The notes: a model not told the origin generated them from the sequence alone. Positions 26,398 to 33,088 are shown, counted from the stretch's first letter. The stretch: 33,088 bases of DNA from Micromonospora sicca (GCF_003172935.1 NZ_QGKS01000212.1:1-33088), one strand, 5' to 3'. Numbers and translations are program-made.

Positions 26398-27408
26398 GTG
26401 GCAACCATGCCCCCTCATCGTCACGCCCGGAGTCAGCCGCCCGTCCGACCGGTCGGCGCCCGCCGGGTCGTACACCGTCTGCTCACCCTGGTCGCGGCCG
26501 TCGCCGTCGGTGCCGGACTCGTCGCCGCGCCGGCGCACGCCGCGCCGTCGGTGGACGAGATCGAGGCGCAGATCGACAAGCAGTGGGAGCAACTGGAGCC
26601 CACCATCGAGGGCTACAACAAGATCCGCGCCCAGCTGAAGGTCAACCAGAAGAAGTCGGCGAACCTGCAGAAGAAGATGGCGCCGCTGGAGCTGGAGTCC
26701 ACGCTCGCCATGAACCGGGTCGGCGAACTGGCCTCCCGCTACTACATGCAGGGCCCCTCCCAGGAGGTCGGCGCCCTGCTGGTCGACGCCAAGCCGGGGA
26801 CGCTCGCCGAGCAGCTCACCATCCTCGACCGGCTCGCCACGCAGGAGCGCAAGCAGATCGCCGGCGTGCTCGCCATCCGCGACAAGTACAAGGCGCAGAA
26901 GGCGAAGCTGGACGCGCTGATCGCCACCCAGGTCAAGCAGCGCGACGAGCTGGCGGCGAAGAAGAAGCAGATCGACGCCGAGATCAAGCGCCTCACCGCC
27001 GCGCTGCCCAAGACCACGGTGAAGGTCACCGGTTGCCCGACCATCAACGGTGTGGTCAGCAGCGCCGCGCAGACCGCCATCCGGGTCGCCTGCCAGCAGG
27101 TCGGTGACCCGTACGTCTGGGGCGCCACCGGCCCGAACTCGTTCGACTGCTCCGGTCTGACCCAGTACGCCTACAAGGCGGCGGGCATATCCCTGACCCA
27201 CTTCACCGGCGCCCAGTGGAGCGAGGGCCGGGCGGTCTCCCGTTCCGACGCCCGCCCCGGTGACCTGGTGTTCTTCTACAGCGACCTGCACCACGTCGGC
27301 CTGTACCTCGGCAACGGCCTGATGGTGCACGCGCCACGGACCGGCAAGCCGGTCCAGGTGAGCCAGGTCAACTACATGCCGGTGGCCGGCTACCGCCGAG
27401 TCACCTGA
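26398..27408 (+). CDS. Secreted NlpC/P60 peptidoglycan endopeptidase with coiled coil (paralogue 1)
   Basis: This RipA/RipC-like enzyme cuts the stem peptide of peptidoglycan. It has a signal peptide (about 20-49), a long coiled-coil region (about 51-200, many Lys/Glu/Gln), and a C-terminal NlpC/P60 domain with Cys251 (DCSGL), His299 (LHHVG) and His311 as the catalytic set. The start is GTG 26398, nine bases after AGGAG and aligned with the start of the second paralogue; GTG 26392 and ATG 26407 are alternatives. The coiled coil probably shields the active site until a partner binds. A very strong terminator follows. Confidence 0.93.
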   Translation: MATMPPHRHARSQPPVRPVGARRVVHRLLTLVAAVAVGAGLVAAPAHAAPSVDEIEAQIDKQWEQLEPTIEGYNKIRAQLKVNQKKSANLQKKMAPLELESTLAMNRVGELASRYYMQGPSQEVGALLVDAKPGTLAEQLTILDRLATQERKQIAGVLAIRDKYKAQKAKLDALIATQVKQRDELAAKKKQIDAEIKRLTAALPKTTVKVTGCPTINGVVSSAAQTAIRVACQQVGDPYVWGATGPNSFDCSGLTQYAYKAAGISLTHFTGAQWSEGRAVSRSDARPGDLVFFYSDLHHVGLYLGNGLMVHAPRTGKPVQVSQVNYMPVAGYRRVT

Positions 27409-27412
27409 TCCG

Positions 27413-27465
27413 ATCCGACGACGAAGGCCCCCGGTCGAGCTGACCGGGGGCCTTCGTCGTCGGAT
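27413..27465. terminator. Bidirectional terminator, 24-bp perfect stem
   Basis: Arms 27413-27436 and 27442-27465 are exact reverse complements around a five-base loop. They sit between the convergent NlpC/P60 and amidase genes, four bases after one stop and seven before the other. Confidence 0.9.
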
Positions 27466-27472
27466 GCGGTGG

Positions 27473-29509
27473 CTACTGCGGCGCGCCCACTGCGGCCGGC
27501 AGGATCAGCACGTCGTCCAGGTTCGCGAACATCACCCGGTGGCCGAACTGGATCTGCACGTACTGGTTCTCGCCCCGGACCACCGTCCGGTCGCCGGGGG
27601 CGGAGCCGTCGAACGAGACCGCCCGGTAGTACTCGCCCGGGAGGACGCCGCCGAGCGCGTACCGCTGGCCCGCCGCGAAGGTGTACTGCAGCGGCGAGAT
27701 GCCCTGGTACGGGATGGTGGCCGGGTAGGCGGCCCGCTCGGGGTAGGCCCGCCCGTACACCGGGATCGTGGTCATGCCCGGCTTGGGCGTCACCACGAAG
27801 CCCTGCGCCCACTTCGCGGTGGGCGCGGCGGACGGGTTGAAGAACCAGGCCTTCTGGCCGAGGTACCAGATCGCGGTCCAGTCACCCTGGACGTCCGCGA
27901 GGGCGTACGTCTGGCCGGCCGAGGCTCGGGCGCCGTGGTCGGAGATGTACATGGTGTCCGGGGTGCCGTTCGGCCGCAGGCCACGGTCGTTGACCAGCGG
28001 GGCGAGCTCGCTCGGCCCGGTGCGCAGCACGACCGAGGAGGAGCCGCGCAGCGGGCACGGCGCGGCGGGCGGCGTCGGCTTCGGCACGCCCGGCGGCTGC
28101 TGGTTGCAGCCGATGAACGCCGGCTGGTTGCTGGCGTAGTCCGGGTCGATGGTGACCAGGCCGGTGTGCGGGGTGCCGGTGCCCTGGAACGGCGCCTTCA
28201 TCAGGTCGAAGTAGTGCGACCAGTCCCAGTACGGTCCCGGGTCCCAGTGCATGCCGGCCACGGTCCCGGCGGTGGTGCCGGGGACGTTGTCGTGGCCGAG
28301 GATGTGCTGCCGGTCCAGCGGGATCTGGAACCGCAGCGCCAGGTGCCGGACCAGCTTGGCCGAGGTCCGGTACATCGCCTCGGTGTACCAGGTGCCGTGG
28401 CCGGCGAAGCCCTCGTGCTCGATGCCGATGGACTTGGCGTTGACGTACCAGTTGCCGGCGTGCCAGCCGACGTCCTTCGCCTTGATGTGCTGGGCGACGT
28501 AGCCGTCCACCGAGCGCAGCGTGTAGTGCCAGCCCAGGTAGGTCTTGTCCTTGACCAGGTTCACGCTCGGGCCGAAGTAGCCCTCGGTGTCGTGGATGAC
28601 GATGTACTCGATCTTCTGCTGCGCCGGCCGGTTGCCGAGGTCGTGGTTGCCGTAGGTCACCTCGCCGGTCTTCGGGACGACGTACTCCGCGTACGGCGCG
28701 GGGATCCACTCGCAGGCGAGGCGGACCGGGCACTCCAGGCCGTCCGGGCGCTCCGCGCGGCGCAGCCCGAGCCGGTGCAGCCCGGACTCGTCGGGGGTCA
28801 CCTGGCGCGCGGTGAGGGTCACCCGCTGGCCGTCGTCGGTGGTCCGGCTGGCCCCGATGCTGATCTGGTCGTACACCTCGTCGGCGAAGGCCGCCGCCGC
28901 GTCCTCGGTGTCCGCGCCGGAGTACCGGGCCACCGCGCCGTACCAGGCCGCCGGGTCGCTGTCGGCGCCGACCGGCGCGGCCAGTTCCTTCTGGTACGAC
29001 GCGAGCAGCGCCGCCCCGCCGCGGATGTTGGCGGTGGCGTCGGTGCGCAGCGTCTCCTCGGCCACGCCGGTGAGCGCGGCGGCGGCGTCGAGGGTCTGCA
29101 GGGACGCCTGCGGCAGGTCGTCGCCGGTCGCCTCGGCGGCGGCCGACGTGTCGACCACCAGCGGCCGGGCGTCGTCGCCCCGGGGGTCCTCGTTCTCGTC
29201 GACGTGTGAGCTGCCGGGGGTCGAGGCGACCTGTTCGGCGTCGGTCAGGTGCATCGGCCCGTAGCCGCCGCTGGTGCTCGGCTGGCCGGGGTGGGTGTCC
29301 CAGCGGGACTCCAGGTACGACACGCCGAGCAGGACGCTCTCCGGCACGCCGTACTCGGCCGCCGCGGCGGCGTACTGCTGCTGGCGGTCGGCGGACCCGG
29401 CGGCCAGGGGCTCGGCGGCGACGGGTCCGGTGCTGAGAAGGGCGGTCGCCGCAGCCACGGCGGTGGCGAGCAGAACTCGTCTGCTCGGCGGCAAGGGTGG
29501 ACGGAGCAT
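27473..29509 (-). CDS. Secreted multidomain N-acetylmuramoyl-L-alanine amidase
   Basis: This enzyme removes stem peptides from MurNAc. The 678-residue protein has a signal peptide (about 1-32) and a transglycosylase/muramidase-like helical domain (about 42-215, with Glu67 in YLESRWD and GGYGPMHL). The zinc amidase (amidase_2/PGRP type, about 298-430) has ligands His306 (VIHDTEG), His406 (GHDNVPG) and Asp423 (HWDPGPYWDW). A C-terminal region (about 455-678) looks like two SH3-type beta domains. The base-assisting Lys two positions before the last zinc ligand in AmpD is His421 here, a form I recall from other actinobacterial amidases. The start is ATG 29509 after a clean GGAGG. It is flanked by the two NlpC/P60 genes. 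Confidence 0.93.
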   Translation of the reverse strand: MLRPPLPPSRRVLLATAVAAATALLSTGPVAAEPLAAGSADRQQQYAAAAAEYGVPESVLLGVSYLESRWDTHPGQPSTSGGYGPMHLTDAEQVASTPGSSHVDENEDPRGDDARPLVVDTSAAAEATGDDLPQASLQTLDAAAALTGVAEETLRTDATANIRGGAALLASYQKELAAPVGADSDPAAWYGAVARYSGADTEDAAAAFADEVYDQISIGASRTTDDGQRVTLTARQVTPDESGLHRLGLRRAERPDGLECPVRLACEWIPAPYAEYVVPKTGEVTYGNHDLGNRPAQQKIEYIVIHDTEGYFGPSVNLVKDKTYLGWHYTLRSVDGYVAQHIKAKDVGWHAGNWYVNAKSIGIEHEGFAGHGTWYTEAMYRTSAKLVRHLALRFQIPLDRQHILGHDNVPGTTAGTVAGMHWDPGPYWDWSHYFDLMKAPFQGTGTPHTGLVTIDPDYASNQPAFIGCNQQPPGVPKPTPPAAPCPLRGSSSVVLRTGPSELAPLVNDRGLRPNGTPDTMYISDHGARASAGQTYALADVQGDWTAIWYLGQKAWFFNPSAAPTAKWAQGFVVTPKPGMTTIPVYGRAYPERAAYPATIPYQGISPLQYTFAAGQRYALGGVLPGEYYRAVSFDGSAPGDRTVVRGENQYVQIQFGHRVMFANLDDVLILPAAVGAPQ

Positions 29510-29599
29510 CGAACCTCCAGGTCGGGCGGAAGTCACTGCGTGCTCACCCTCACCCCACCCATGGCGTTGGGTCAATACCTTTCCCCACAGTGATGTTGA

Positions 29600-29616
29600 G
29601 TGAAGGAAACCTTCAC
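29600..29616. promoter_or_regulatory. 17-bp palindrome in the amidase/NlpC divergent region
   Basis: GTGAAGG (29600-29606) and CCTTCAC (29610-29616) are exact reverse complements around AAA. The site lies 90 bases upstream of the amidase ATG and 49 bases upstream of the -35 of the second NlpC/P60 gene. It is well placed to control one or both secreted hydrolases. Confidence 0.5.
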
Positions 29617-29664
29617 CAGCGCGGCCCATGCGAATTCGGGTACGGAGTGTCACGGCGCCCCGGG

Positions 29665-29694
29665 TTGCGGATTGATAACGGCGCTCTCTACTCT
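29665..29694 (+). promoter_or_regulatory. Predicted promoter of the riboswitch-NlpC/P60 transcript
   Basis: TTGCGG (29665-29670) and TACTCT (29689-29694) are spaced by 18 bases. The predicted start near 29701 is about 40 bases upstream of the riboswitch aptamer, as expected for this arrangement. Confidence 0.55.
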
Positions 29695-29740
29695 GGTCAA
29701 TCGTCGACCGGAATGTGCATCGCCCAACCCGGGTGGTGAC

Positions 29741-29865
29741 GGTCCGACACCGCCGAGTCGCCTCCGGGCGAGCCGGGGACCCAGTTACCTGGGGTGAATC
29801 CGCAGCACTGCGGTAGGGCGGCTCCCTTCCCGTCCGAACCCGTCAGCTAACCCGGTAGGCGGCCA
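29741..29865 (+). promoter_or_regulatory. c-di-AMP riboswitch (ydaO-yuaA class)
   Basis: The leader of the second NlpC/P60 gene contains the conserved blocks of the actinobacterial ydaO aptamer in order: ACCGCCGAGTC (29749-29759), GCCGGGGACCCAG (29772-29784), CCTGGGGTGAATC (29788-29800), and the diagnostic CGAACCCGTCAGCTAACCC (29835-29853) followed by GGTAGGCGG. CCGCC (29750-29754) can pair with GGCGG (29858-29862) to close the outer helix. In actinobacteria this class turns off cell-wall hydrolase genes when c-di-AMP is high. The ribosome site (AGGAG at 29873 and AGGAA at 29880) lies directly after the aptamer. Control could be at translation or by early termination; I see no classic terminator. 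Confidence 0.93.
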
Positions 29866-29889
29866 GCGAAGAAGGAGTCAGGAAGCCCG

Positions 29890-30924
29890 GTGGCACACCA
29901 TGCCCCGCGGCGACCGTCGGTCCGGTCGAACGACCGGATGACGGCTGCGCCGCGTCCACACTGGTCCCGCTTCACCACCGCCCTCGCCGCCCTGGCCGGT
30001 ACCGCCGTCATCCTGACCGGCGGCGCCACGGCGGCCCACGCCGACCCGTCGGTCGCCGAGATCGAGCGCCAGATCGACCAGGACTGGAACAAGCTCGAAC
30101 CGATCATCGAGCAGCACAACGCCACCCGTCAGGACCTCGCCGCCAAGCGGAAGCAGGCCGAGGCCCTGGCCAAGCAGATCGCCCCGTTGCAGCTCCAGGT
30201 CGACCTCGCCATGGGTCAGGTCGGCGGCCTCGCCGCCGACGCGTACAAGGGCGACAACCTGTCGACGGTGAACGCGCTACTGGGCAGCCGGTCGCCGAGC
30301 GACGTGGTCACGAGCCTCGAACTGCTCGACCGCTTCGCCCACCGCCAGCAGCAGCAGGTACGCAACGTCGTCGAACTCCGCGACGAGCTGGCCGCCAAGA
30401 AGAAGCCGCTCGACGAGATGGTCGCCCAGCTGACCCGGACCGAGGCCCAGCTCGCGACGAAGAAGAAGCAGATCAACGCCGAGATCGCCAAGCTGGACAA
30501 GCTCCGCCTCAAGATCTACGGCAGCGGTGGCGGCGGCCCGCTGCGGCCCGCGCCCTGCCCGTCCGGCTACCCGGGCGGCCCCGCCGGGGTCGCGGTCAAG
30601 TTCGCCTGCGCCCAGATCGGCAAGATCTACGTCTGGGGCGCCGCCGGCCCGGACCACTTCGACTGCTCCGGCCTGACCATGGCCGCCTGGGCCAAGGCCG
30701 GCGTCTCGCTGCCGCACAACGCCCGGCAGCAGCACGACGTCACCCGCCGGGTCAGCCGGAGCGAGCTACGCGCCGGTGACCTGGTCTTCTACTACAGCGA
30801 CCTGCACCACGTCGGCATGTACGTCGGCGGCGGCTGGGTGGTGCACGCCTCCCAGTCCGGCAAGCCGATCACGATGAAACGCGTCGACGACGGCCAGATC
30901 AACAGCTACGGCCGACCGGGCTGA
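29890..30924 (+). CDS. Secreted NlpC/P60 peptidoglycan endopeptidase with coiled coil (paralogue 2, riboswitch-controlled)
   Basis: This paralogue of the gene at 26398 has the same layout. It has a signal peptide (about 26-51), a coiled coil (about 55-208), a short Gly/Pro hinge (211-231), and an NlpC/P60 domain with Cys259 (DCSGL), His307 (LHHVG) and His319. Both paralogues share the motif YVWGA(A/T)GP before the catalytic Cys and YSDLHHVG around the His. The start is GTG 29890, five bases after AGGAA; ATG 29938 is a less likely alternative because it would trim the signal peptide region. It is transcribed alone behind the c-di-AMP riboswitch and ends at a hairpin terminator. Confidence 0.94.
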   Translation: MAHHAPRRPSVRSNDRMTAAPRPHWSRFTTALAALAGTAVILTGGATAAHADPSVAEIERQIDQDWNKLEPIIEQHNATRQDLAAKRKQAEALAKQIAPLQLQVDLAMGQVGGLAADAYKGDNLSTVNALLGSRSPSDVVTSLELLDRFAHRQQQQVRNVVELRDELAAKKKPLDEMVAQLTRTEAQLATKKKQINAEIAKLDKLRLKIYGSGGGGPLRPAPCPSGYPGGPAGVAVKFACAQIGKIYVWGAAGPDHFDCSGLTMAAWAKAGVSLPHNARQQHDVTRRVSRSELRAGDLVFYYSDLHHVGMYVGGGWVVHASQSGKPITMKRVDDGQINSYGRPG

Positions 30925-30930
30925 TCCACC

Positions 30931-30963
30931 GGAAGGGGCTCCCGCGTGGCGGGGGCCTCTTCC
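30931..30963 (+). terminator. Terminator of the second NlpC/P60 gene
   Basis: A 15-bp stem with two G-U pairs closes on a three-base GTG loop, seven bases after the stop. It also marks the border between the core region and the poorly annotated right end. Confidence 0.75.
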
Positions 30964-31276
30964 GCGGTCAGCGGGTCGGCCAGATGCGCCAGAGATGCCA
31001 TGCGGGCTTGGCTCTCACTGGTGGCGATGGTCGTCGTGCCTCTCACCTGCGGCGGGAGTGGTGAAGCGTGGGGGACATCGGTGGCCGGTCGCGAACCTGT
31101 GACGGCCTGGAGACGGCCTGGCGGTCGCGGAAACCGAACGCCACGCCTGCTCCGCTGACCGGAATCGAAGCGCACTGTCAGCTTGGGAATCTCACAAGAT
31201 CGGCTCGGAGCGTGGCGGTACGCCTGTTCGACGCGCTCTCAAGTGGCCTGGTGTGGCCCCCGGTGACACCATGTTG

Positions 31277-31293
31277 TGGCCCGCGGATGGCCC
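31277..31293. repeat. Paired direct repeat A (TGGCCC, 11-bp period)
   Basis: TGGCCC at 31277-31282 and again at 31288-31293. It is preceded by GTGTGGCCCCCGGTGAC (31252-31268), which resembles the GTGCCCCCTGGTGAC segment in the long repeats at 31869 and 32612. It looks like a degenerate third member of that family. Confidence 0.4.
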
Positions 31294-31400
31294 GGCGGGT
31301 CCTCTGATCCGTAGGAGCGAGCTGGGCGGGCTCCTTCCCCGCCTGCCTCCTCGCCGGGTCAGCGCCGGCGTTCCCGGCCAAGCGCAGAGTTGCGCTTCGC

Positions 31401-31419
31401 TGGGGTCAAGCTGGGGTCA
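31401..31419. repeat. Paired direct repeat B (TGGGGTCA, 11-bp period)
   Basis: TGGGGTCA at 31401-31408 and 31412-31419, separated by AGC, 69 bases before the gene at 31488. The one-turn spacing matches the other paired repeats in this region, although the half-site differs. Confidence 0.5.
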
Positions 31420-31487
31420 GCCGACCTGTTCAGATCAACGTCGGAGGGCCCTGCTCGCTGGCCCCTCGGATTACGAATAATCGAGGC

Positions 31488-31832
31488 ATGATCGCGCGCC
31501 CGTCAGGCTGGTGCCTGCTGAAGGTGGAAGCCGTAGAGTTGATCGAGGACGATTTCCCGGGGCGGGTTCCGGTGCACCTGGTCGACGCTACGCACGTGCC
31601 CAGGACCTTCGAAGACAAGATCCCGATCTTCTTCCTTGGAGACGAGCCTACGTCGGCCACGCGCTTCCCGGTGCCGGCGCATATCCGCTGCCAGGTGCTC
31701 CGAACCGAGCGGCACGCCGATGGGCGAGAAGTGCTGGTCGTCTCGACTGCCGTCGACGGCGTGGAGACCGTTGACGGGCTCCATGAGTTTCGAGTGCGCC
31801 CTGATCAGGTCGAGCAGCCCACGGCCGACTAG
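31488..31832 (+). CDS. Small protein of unknown function (114 aa)
   Basis: I do not recognise a named family. The start is ATG 31488, with GAGG too close to act well as a ribosome site, so a short or leaderless transcript is possible. The product is predicted to be mostly beta-strand and has no signal peptide or membrane helix. It contains EDDFPGRVPVHLVDATHVPRTF (about 21-42, given in part), FPVPAHIRCQVLRTE and a C-terminal HEFRVRPDQVE. Similar proteins seem to me to occur as lone genes in Micromonosporaceae. Its third positions are less GC-rich than core genes, which suggests acquisition. It is followed directly by a 14-bp perfect palindrome. Confidence 0.6.
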   Translation: MIARPSGWCLLKVEAVELIEDDFPGRVPVHLVDATHVPRTFEDKIPIFFLGDEPTSATRFPVPAHIRCQVLRTERHADGREVLVVSTAVDGVETVDGLHEFRVRPDQVEQPTAD

Positions 31833-31845
31833 CTACGGCCGTAGC
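31832..31845. promoter_or_regulatory. 14-bp perfect palindrome at the end of the gene
   Basis: GCTACGGCCGTAGC begins on the last base of the stop codon. With no loop it is a poor terminator and is better read as a protein-binding or recombination site. Confidence 0.35.
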
Positions 31846-31868
31846 GCACAGTCTGGACGCCGAACCTT

Positions 31869-31996
31869 CAGTTTGGAAGGACGAAGATCATCGCCAGCAA
31901 GCACCTGGTGGGCCAGGTCAAGGCAAAGAGTGTGTGACCGCTCGTGCCCCCTGGTGACCCGTCCGGTGAACCGACTACTGGCACGTGGGTTGGCAC
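31869..31996. repeat. Long direct repeat, copy 1 (about 128 bp)
   Basis: It shares its first 21 bases exactly with 32612-32632 (from CAGTTTGGAAGG on) and then CTGGTGGGCCAGGTCAA, GTGCCCCCTGGTGACC and the paired TGGCAC hexamers (31979-31984, 31991-31996) in the same order. I estimate roughly 75 per cent identity by eye. It occupies most of the 320-bp gap before the gene at 32153, where I see no other gene. A short frame through it ends LVGQVKAKSV-stop. Confidence 0.8.
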
Positions 31997-32152
31997 GGCG
32001 ACCTACGCGCCCACCGCTGCCTTGCAAAGATCAAGACTGGTGTCGGCCGTGGTCGATGGCTGCCGTTGACCTGCTCGTCCCGTCGTCTCGCGTCGGCCTG
32101 TGACCGGGTCAGTCGGCCGGCTTAGCTGTACGGATGGCTGTACGGTTTCGGG

Positions 32153-32545
32153 ATGGAGCGCGCGCAATTGATCTCCCTGCTCACCGATCGGGATGGGGCG
32201 TTCGAGGCATGCCGTGGGGCAGTCGAGCGCGGTGCGTCCTTCGACGTATTCGATGGTTCGCTGCCGGCGAGCCACTTCGCGGAGATCTATCGGGGTCGGC
32301 AGATACACACCCGGGAGAGGGGCATTCCGACTCTTGGCTTCGCTGAAGCCGTCGAAGTACTGTATGCCCTTCGTGAACAGCCGTTACGAGTCGGACGCGT
32401 CAGACTGAGCGATCCGCCGTACTACTTCCAACTGTTCTTGTCAGCCGACGAGTCTGCCGTTGTTGCCTGCATTGGGGTCGATCAACAGCACCAACAAGCT
32501 CAGCGCGCTCGACAGGCCACGTCGGAGAATCTCCACGAAGGCTAG
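32153..32545 (+). CDS. Small protein of unknown function (130 aa)
   Basis: I do not recognise a family. The start is ATG 32153. TACGGT, a possible -10 element, lies just upstream, so the message may be leaderless. The duplicated GCTGTACGG also lies there. The soluble product has an alpha-rich N-terminal half (MERAQLISLLTDRDGAFEA and so on) and a beta-rich C-terminal half with PPYYFQLFLSADESAVVACIGV, a layout seen in several small immunity proteins. Codon 78 is TTA and several other AT-ending codons occur, unlike the core genes. It sits between the two long repeats. An immunity or anti-toxin role is a guess from size and neighbourhood only. Confidence 0.55.
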   Translation: MERAQLISLLTDRDGAFEACRGAVERGASFDVFDGSLPASHFAEIYRGRQIHTRERGIPTLGFAEAVEVLYALREQPLRVGRVRLSDPPYYFQLFLSADESAVVACIGVDQQHQQAQRARQATSENLHEG

Positions 32546-32611
32546 CCAGACGCCCGCTGGGCACTTCGTCCCGGCGGAGCCTGCGCCGCTGCCGACGTCA
32601 TGTGAAACCGC

Positions 32612-32736
32612 CAGTTTGGAAGGACGAAGATCTGGCCGACATGGCGCTGGTGGGCCAGGTCAAAGCAGGGCGCGCGTGACCGTTGGTGCCCCCTGGTGAC
32701 CGTCCGTGGTACTGGTTACTGGCACGTGGATGGCAC
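32612..32736. repeat. Long direct repeat, copy 2 (about 125 bp)
   Basis: This is the second copy of the repeat at 31869, ending with TGGCAC at 32720-32725 and 32731-32736 (11-bp period). A frame through it ends ADMALVGQVKAGRA-stop (TGA near 32677). One base is missing relative to copy 1 in the first third, so the repeats may derive from the tail of a once-coding sequence. It ends 25 bases before the next gene. Confidence 0.8.
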
Positions 32737-32760
32737 AAGCAACTGAGGAATGATGAGACG

Positions 32761-33069
32761 GTGATCTCACTGGAATCTGCCCGACAGATCGCCGAACAGT
32801 TCCTGGATGCCGAGGTCAGAGGACGTTTTAGTTATCCGGTGGTCATCGTGAACTACGCCGCCGAGGACCTCAACGACGTGTACGTCTTTCCCTACGACGG
32901 GAAGGCGTACGTCGAAGCCGATGACTTGCATCAGGCGATGGCCGGTAATGCCCCACTCGTGGTACGTATTCAGCTTGAGAGAGCGGCGGGCATCCACGGG
33001 CCGGTGGTGAACAGCTGTTTGAGCACGTCGAGTGCGTCCTGGCCGTGTTTGGCGGCGGTGGATAGGTAG
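32761..33069 (+). pseudogene. YrhB/Imm35-type immunity-like gene, 3' end disrupted
   Basis: From GTG 32761 the protein begins ISLESARQIAEQFLDAEV and runs through VYVFPYDGKAYVEADDLHQAMAGNAPLVV. This resembles the YrhB/Imm35 family, whose members protect against polymorphic toxins. Such proteins normally continue after the AGNAP(L/I)(L/V)V block with a short DRRTGE-like end. Here the likeness stops at about 32964, and the frame instead runs through the reverse strand of transposase sequence to a stop at 33069. The native C-terminus is therefore missing. Codons such as TTT-AGT-TAT are unusual for this genome and point to acquired DNA. It has a weak ribosome site and follows repeat copy 2 directly. 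Confidence 0.55.
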
Positions 33070-33088
33070 GAGCGGACGGCGGCGAAGT
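32970..33088 (-). mobile_element. C-terminal end of an IS66-like transposase (runs off the right edge)
   Basis: On the reverse strand the open frame from the window edge to TGA 32970 reads FAAVRSYLSTAAKHG, then DALDVLKQLFTTGPWMP, closely resembling the C-terminus of IS66-family transposases (R-SY-ST---G--AL--L---F). Only 38 residues are visible. Almost no sequence lies between the stop codon and the interrupted immunity-like gene, so the normal terminal inverted repeat is not evident on this side. The element end is probably truncated or rearranged. Confidence 0.7.

Larger units (their letters stand above)
30964..31487. other. 524-bp region without a recognisable gene; start of the atypical right end
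   Basis: No frame here resembles a known protein, although a reverse frame ending at 30906 (89 residues) could be debris of a lost gene. Base composition is less GC-biased at third positions than in the core. Near its end are two copies of paired direct hexamer/octamer repeats (31277-31293 and 31401-31419). I looked for a tRNA-derived attachment site and found none that folds. Confidence 0.45.

Noticed and set aside
29570..29575. TTGACC as a -35 for the amidase gene on the reverse strand
   Set aside because: The hexamer is good, but at 17 bases spacing the -10 would be TGAGGG, which is too poor to call a promoter.
30906..31175. 89-residue reverse open frame overlapping the second NlpC/P60 terminator
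   Set aside because: It crosses the terminator and the end of a real gene, shows no family resemblance and has no good ribosome site. It is kept only as possible gene debris in the note on that region.
31060..31190. Possible tRNA remnant or attachment site
   Set aside because: A GGTTCGCGACC-like segment on the reverse strand recalls a T-arm, but the invariant A58 position is wrong and no acceptor or anticodon stem can be drawn.

Overview
The window is high-GC actinobacterial DNA. Gene content and protein flavour fit the Micromonosporaceae (Micromonospora or a close relative): the fhaA-fhaB-pstP-rodA-pbpA-pknA-pknB cell-wall signalling operon, trpG next to pknB, crgA, a class E sortase, an XRE/DUF397 regulator pair, and many GTG starts. 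The pknB-crgA block normally lies near oriC in actinobacteria, so this is probably an origin-proximal core region. The right end (about 31.2-33.1 kb) is different and looks like acquired DNA.

Layout. 1-3.6 kb: start of a membrane-anchored protein leaving the left edge, a small conserved protein, a 634-bp non-coding stretch, an XRE regulator with its DUF397 partner, a Pro-rich hypothetical and a membrane protein. 3.8-7.75 kb: a secreted subtilisin-like protease, then a reverse-strand pair (sugar epimerase and WecG/TagA-type glycosyltransferase). 7.86-7.94 kb: tRNA-Leu(CAG) with its own terminator. 8.18-17.06 kb: the seven-gene operon that senses and builds cell wall: two FHA proteins, the PP2C phosphatase, the RodA polymerase, the PbpA transpeptidase and the two Ser/Thr kinases, PknB with three PASTA domains. 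Five of its six junctions are overlaps or gaps of at most six bases. 17.08-20.70 kb, reverse strand: DUF881 protein, class E sortase, small membrane protein and TrpG/PabA amidotransferase, nearly all touching. 20.93 kb: crgA, divergent from that operon. 21.55-26.23 kb: an EtfD-like Fe-S membrane oxidoreductase for fatty-acid beta-oxidation electrons, then two overlapping CNNM/CBS transporters. 26.4-30.92 kb: three secreted peptidoglycan hydrolases, two paralogous NlpC/P60 endopeptidases flanking a multidomain amidase.

Most of the core serves envelope growth: kinases and phosphatase regulate RodA/PbpA synthesis and division (CrgA), while NlpC/P60 enzymes and the amidase cut the wall. One NlpC/P60 gene lies under an evident c-di-AMP (ydaO-type) riboswitch; its paralogue has a sigma-70-type promoter with a LacI-type box upstream instead.

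The right end holds three small genes of uncertain role, the last resembling a YrhB/Imm35-type immunity protein. They are spaced by degenerate repeats built on paired TGGCAC-like hexamers about one helical turn apart, and the stretch ends in a truncated IS66-like transposase. This is the part least explained by known biology. Other points worth checking are a rare TTA codon at the end of fhaB, an operator-like palindrome and leaderless mini-ORF in front of etfD, and a PknA activation loop lacking one of the two usual threonines.
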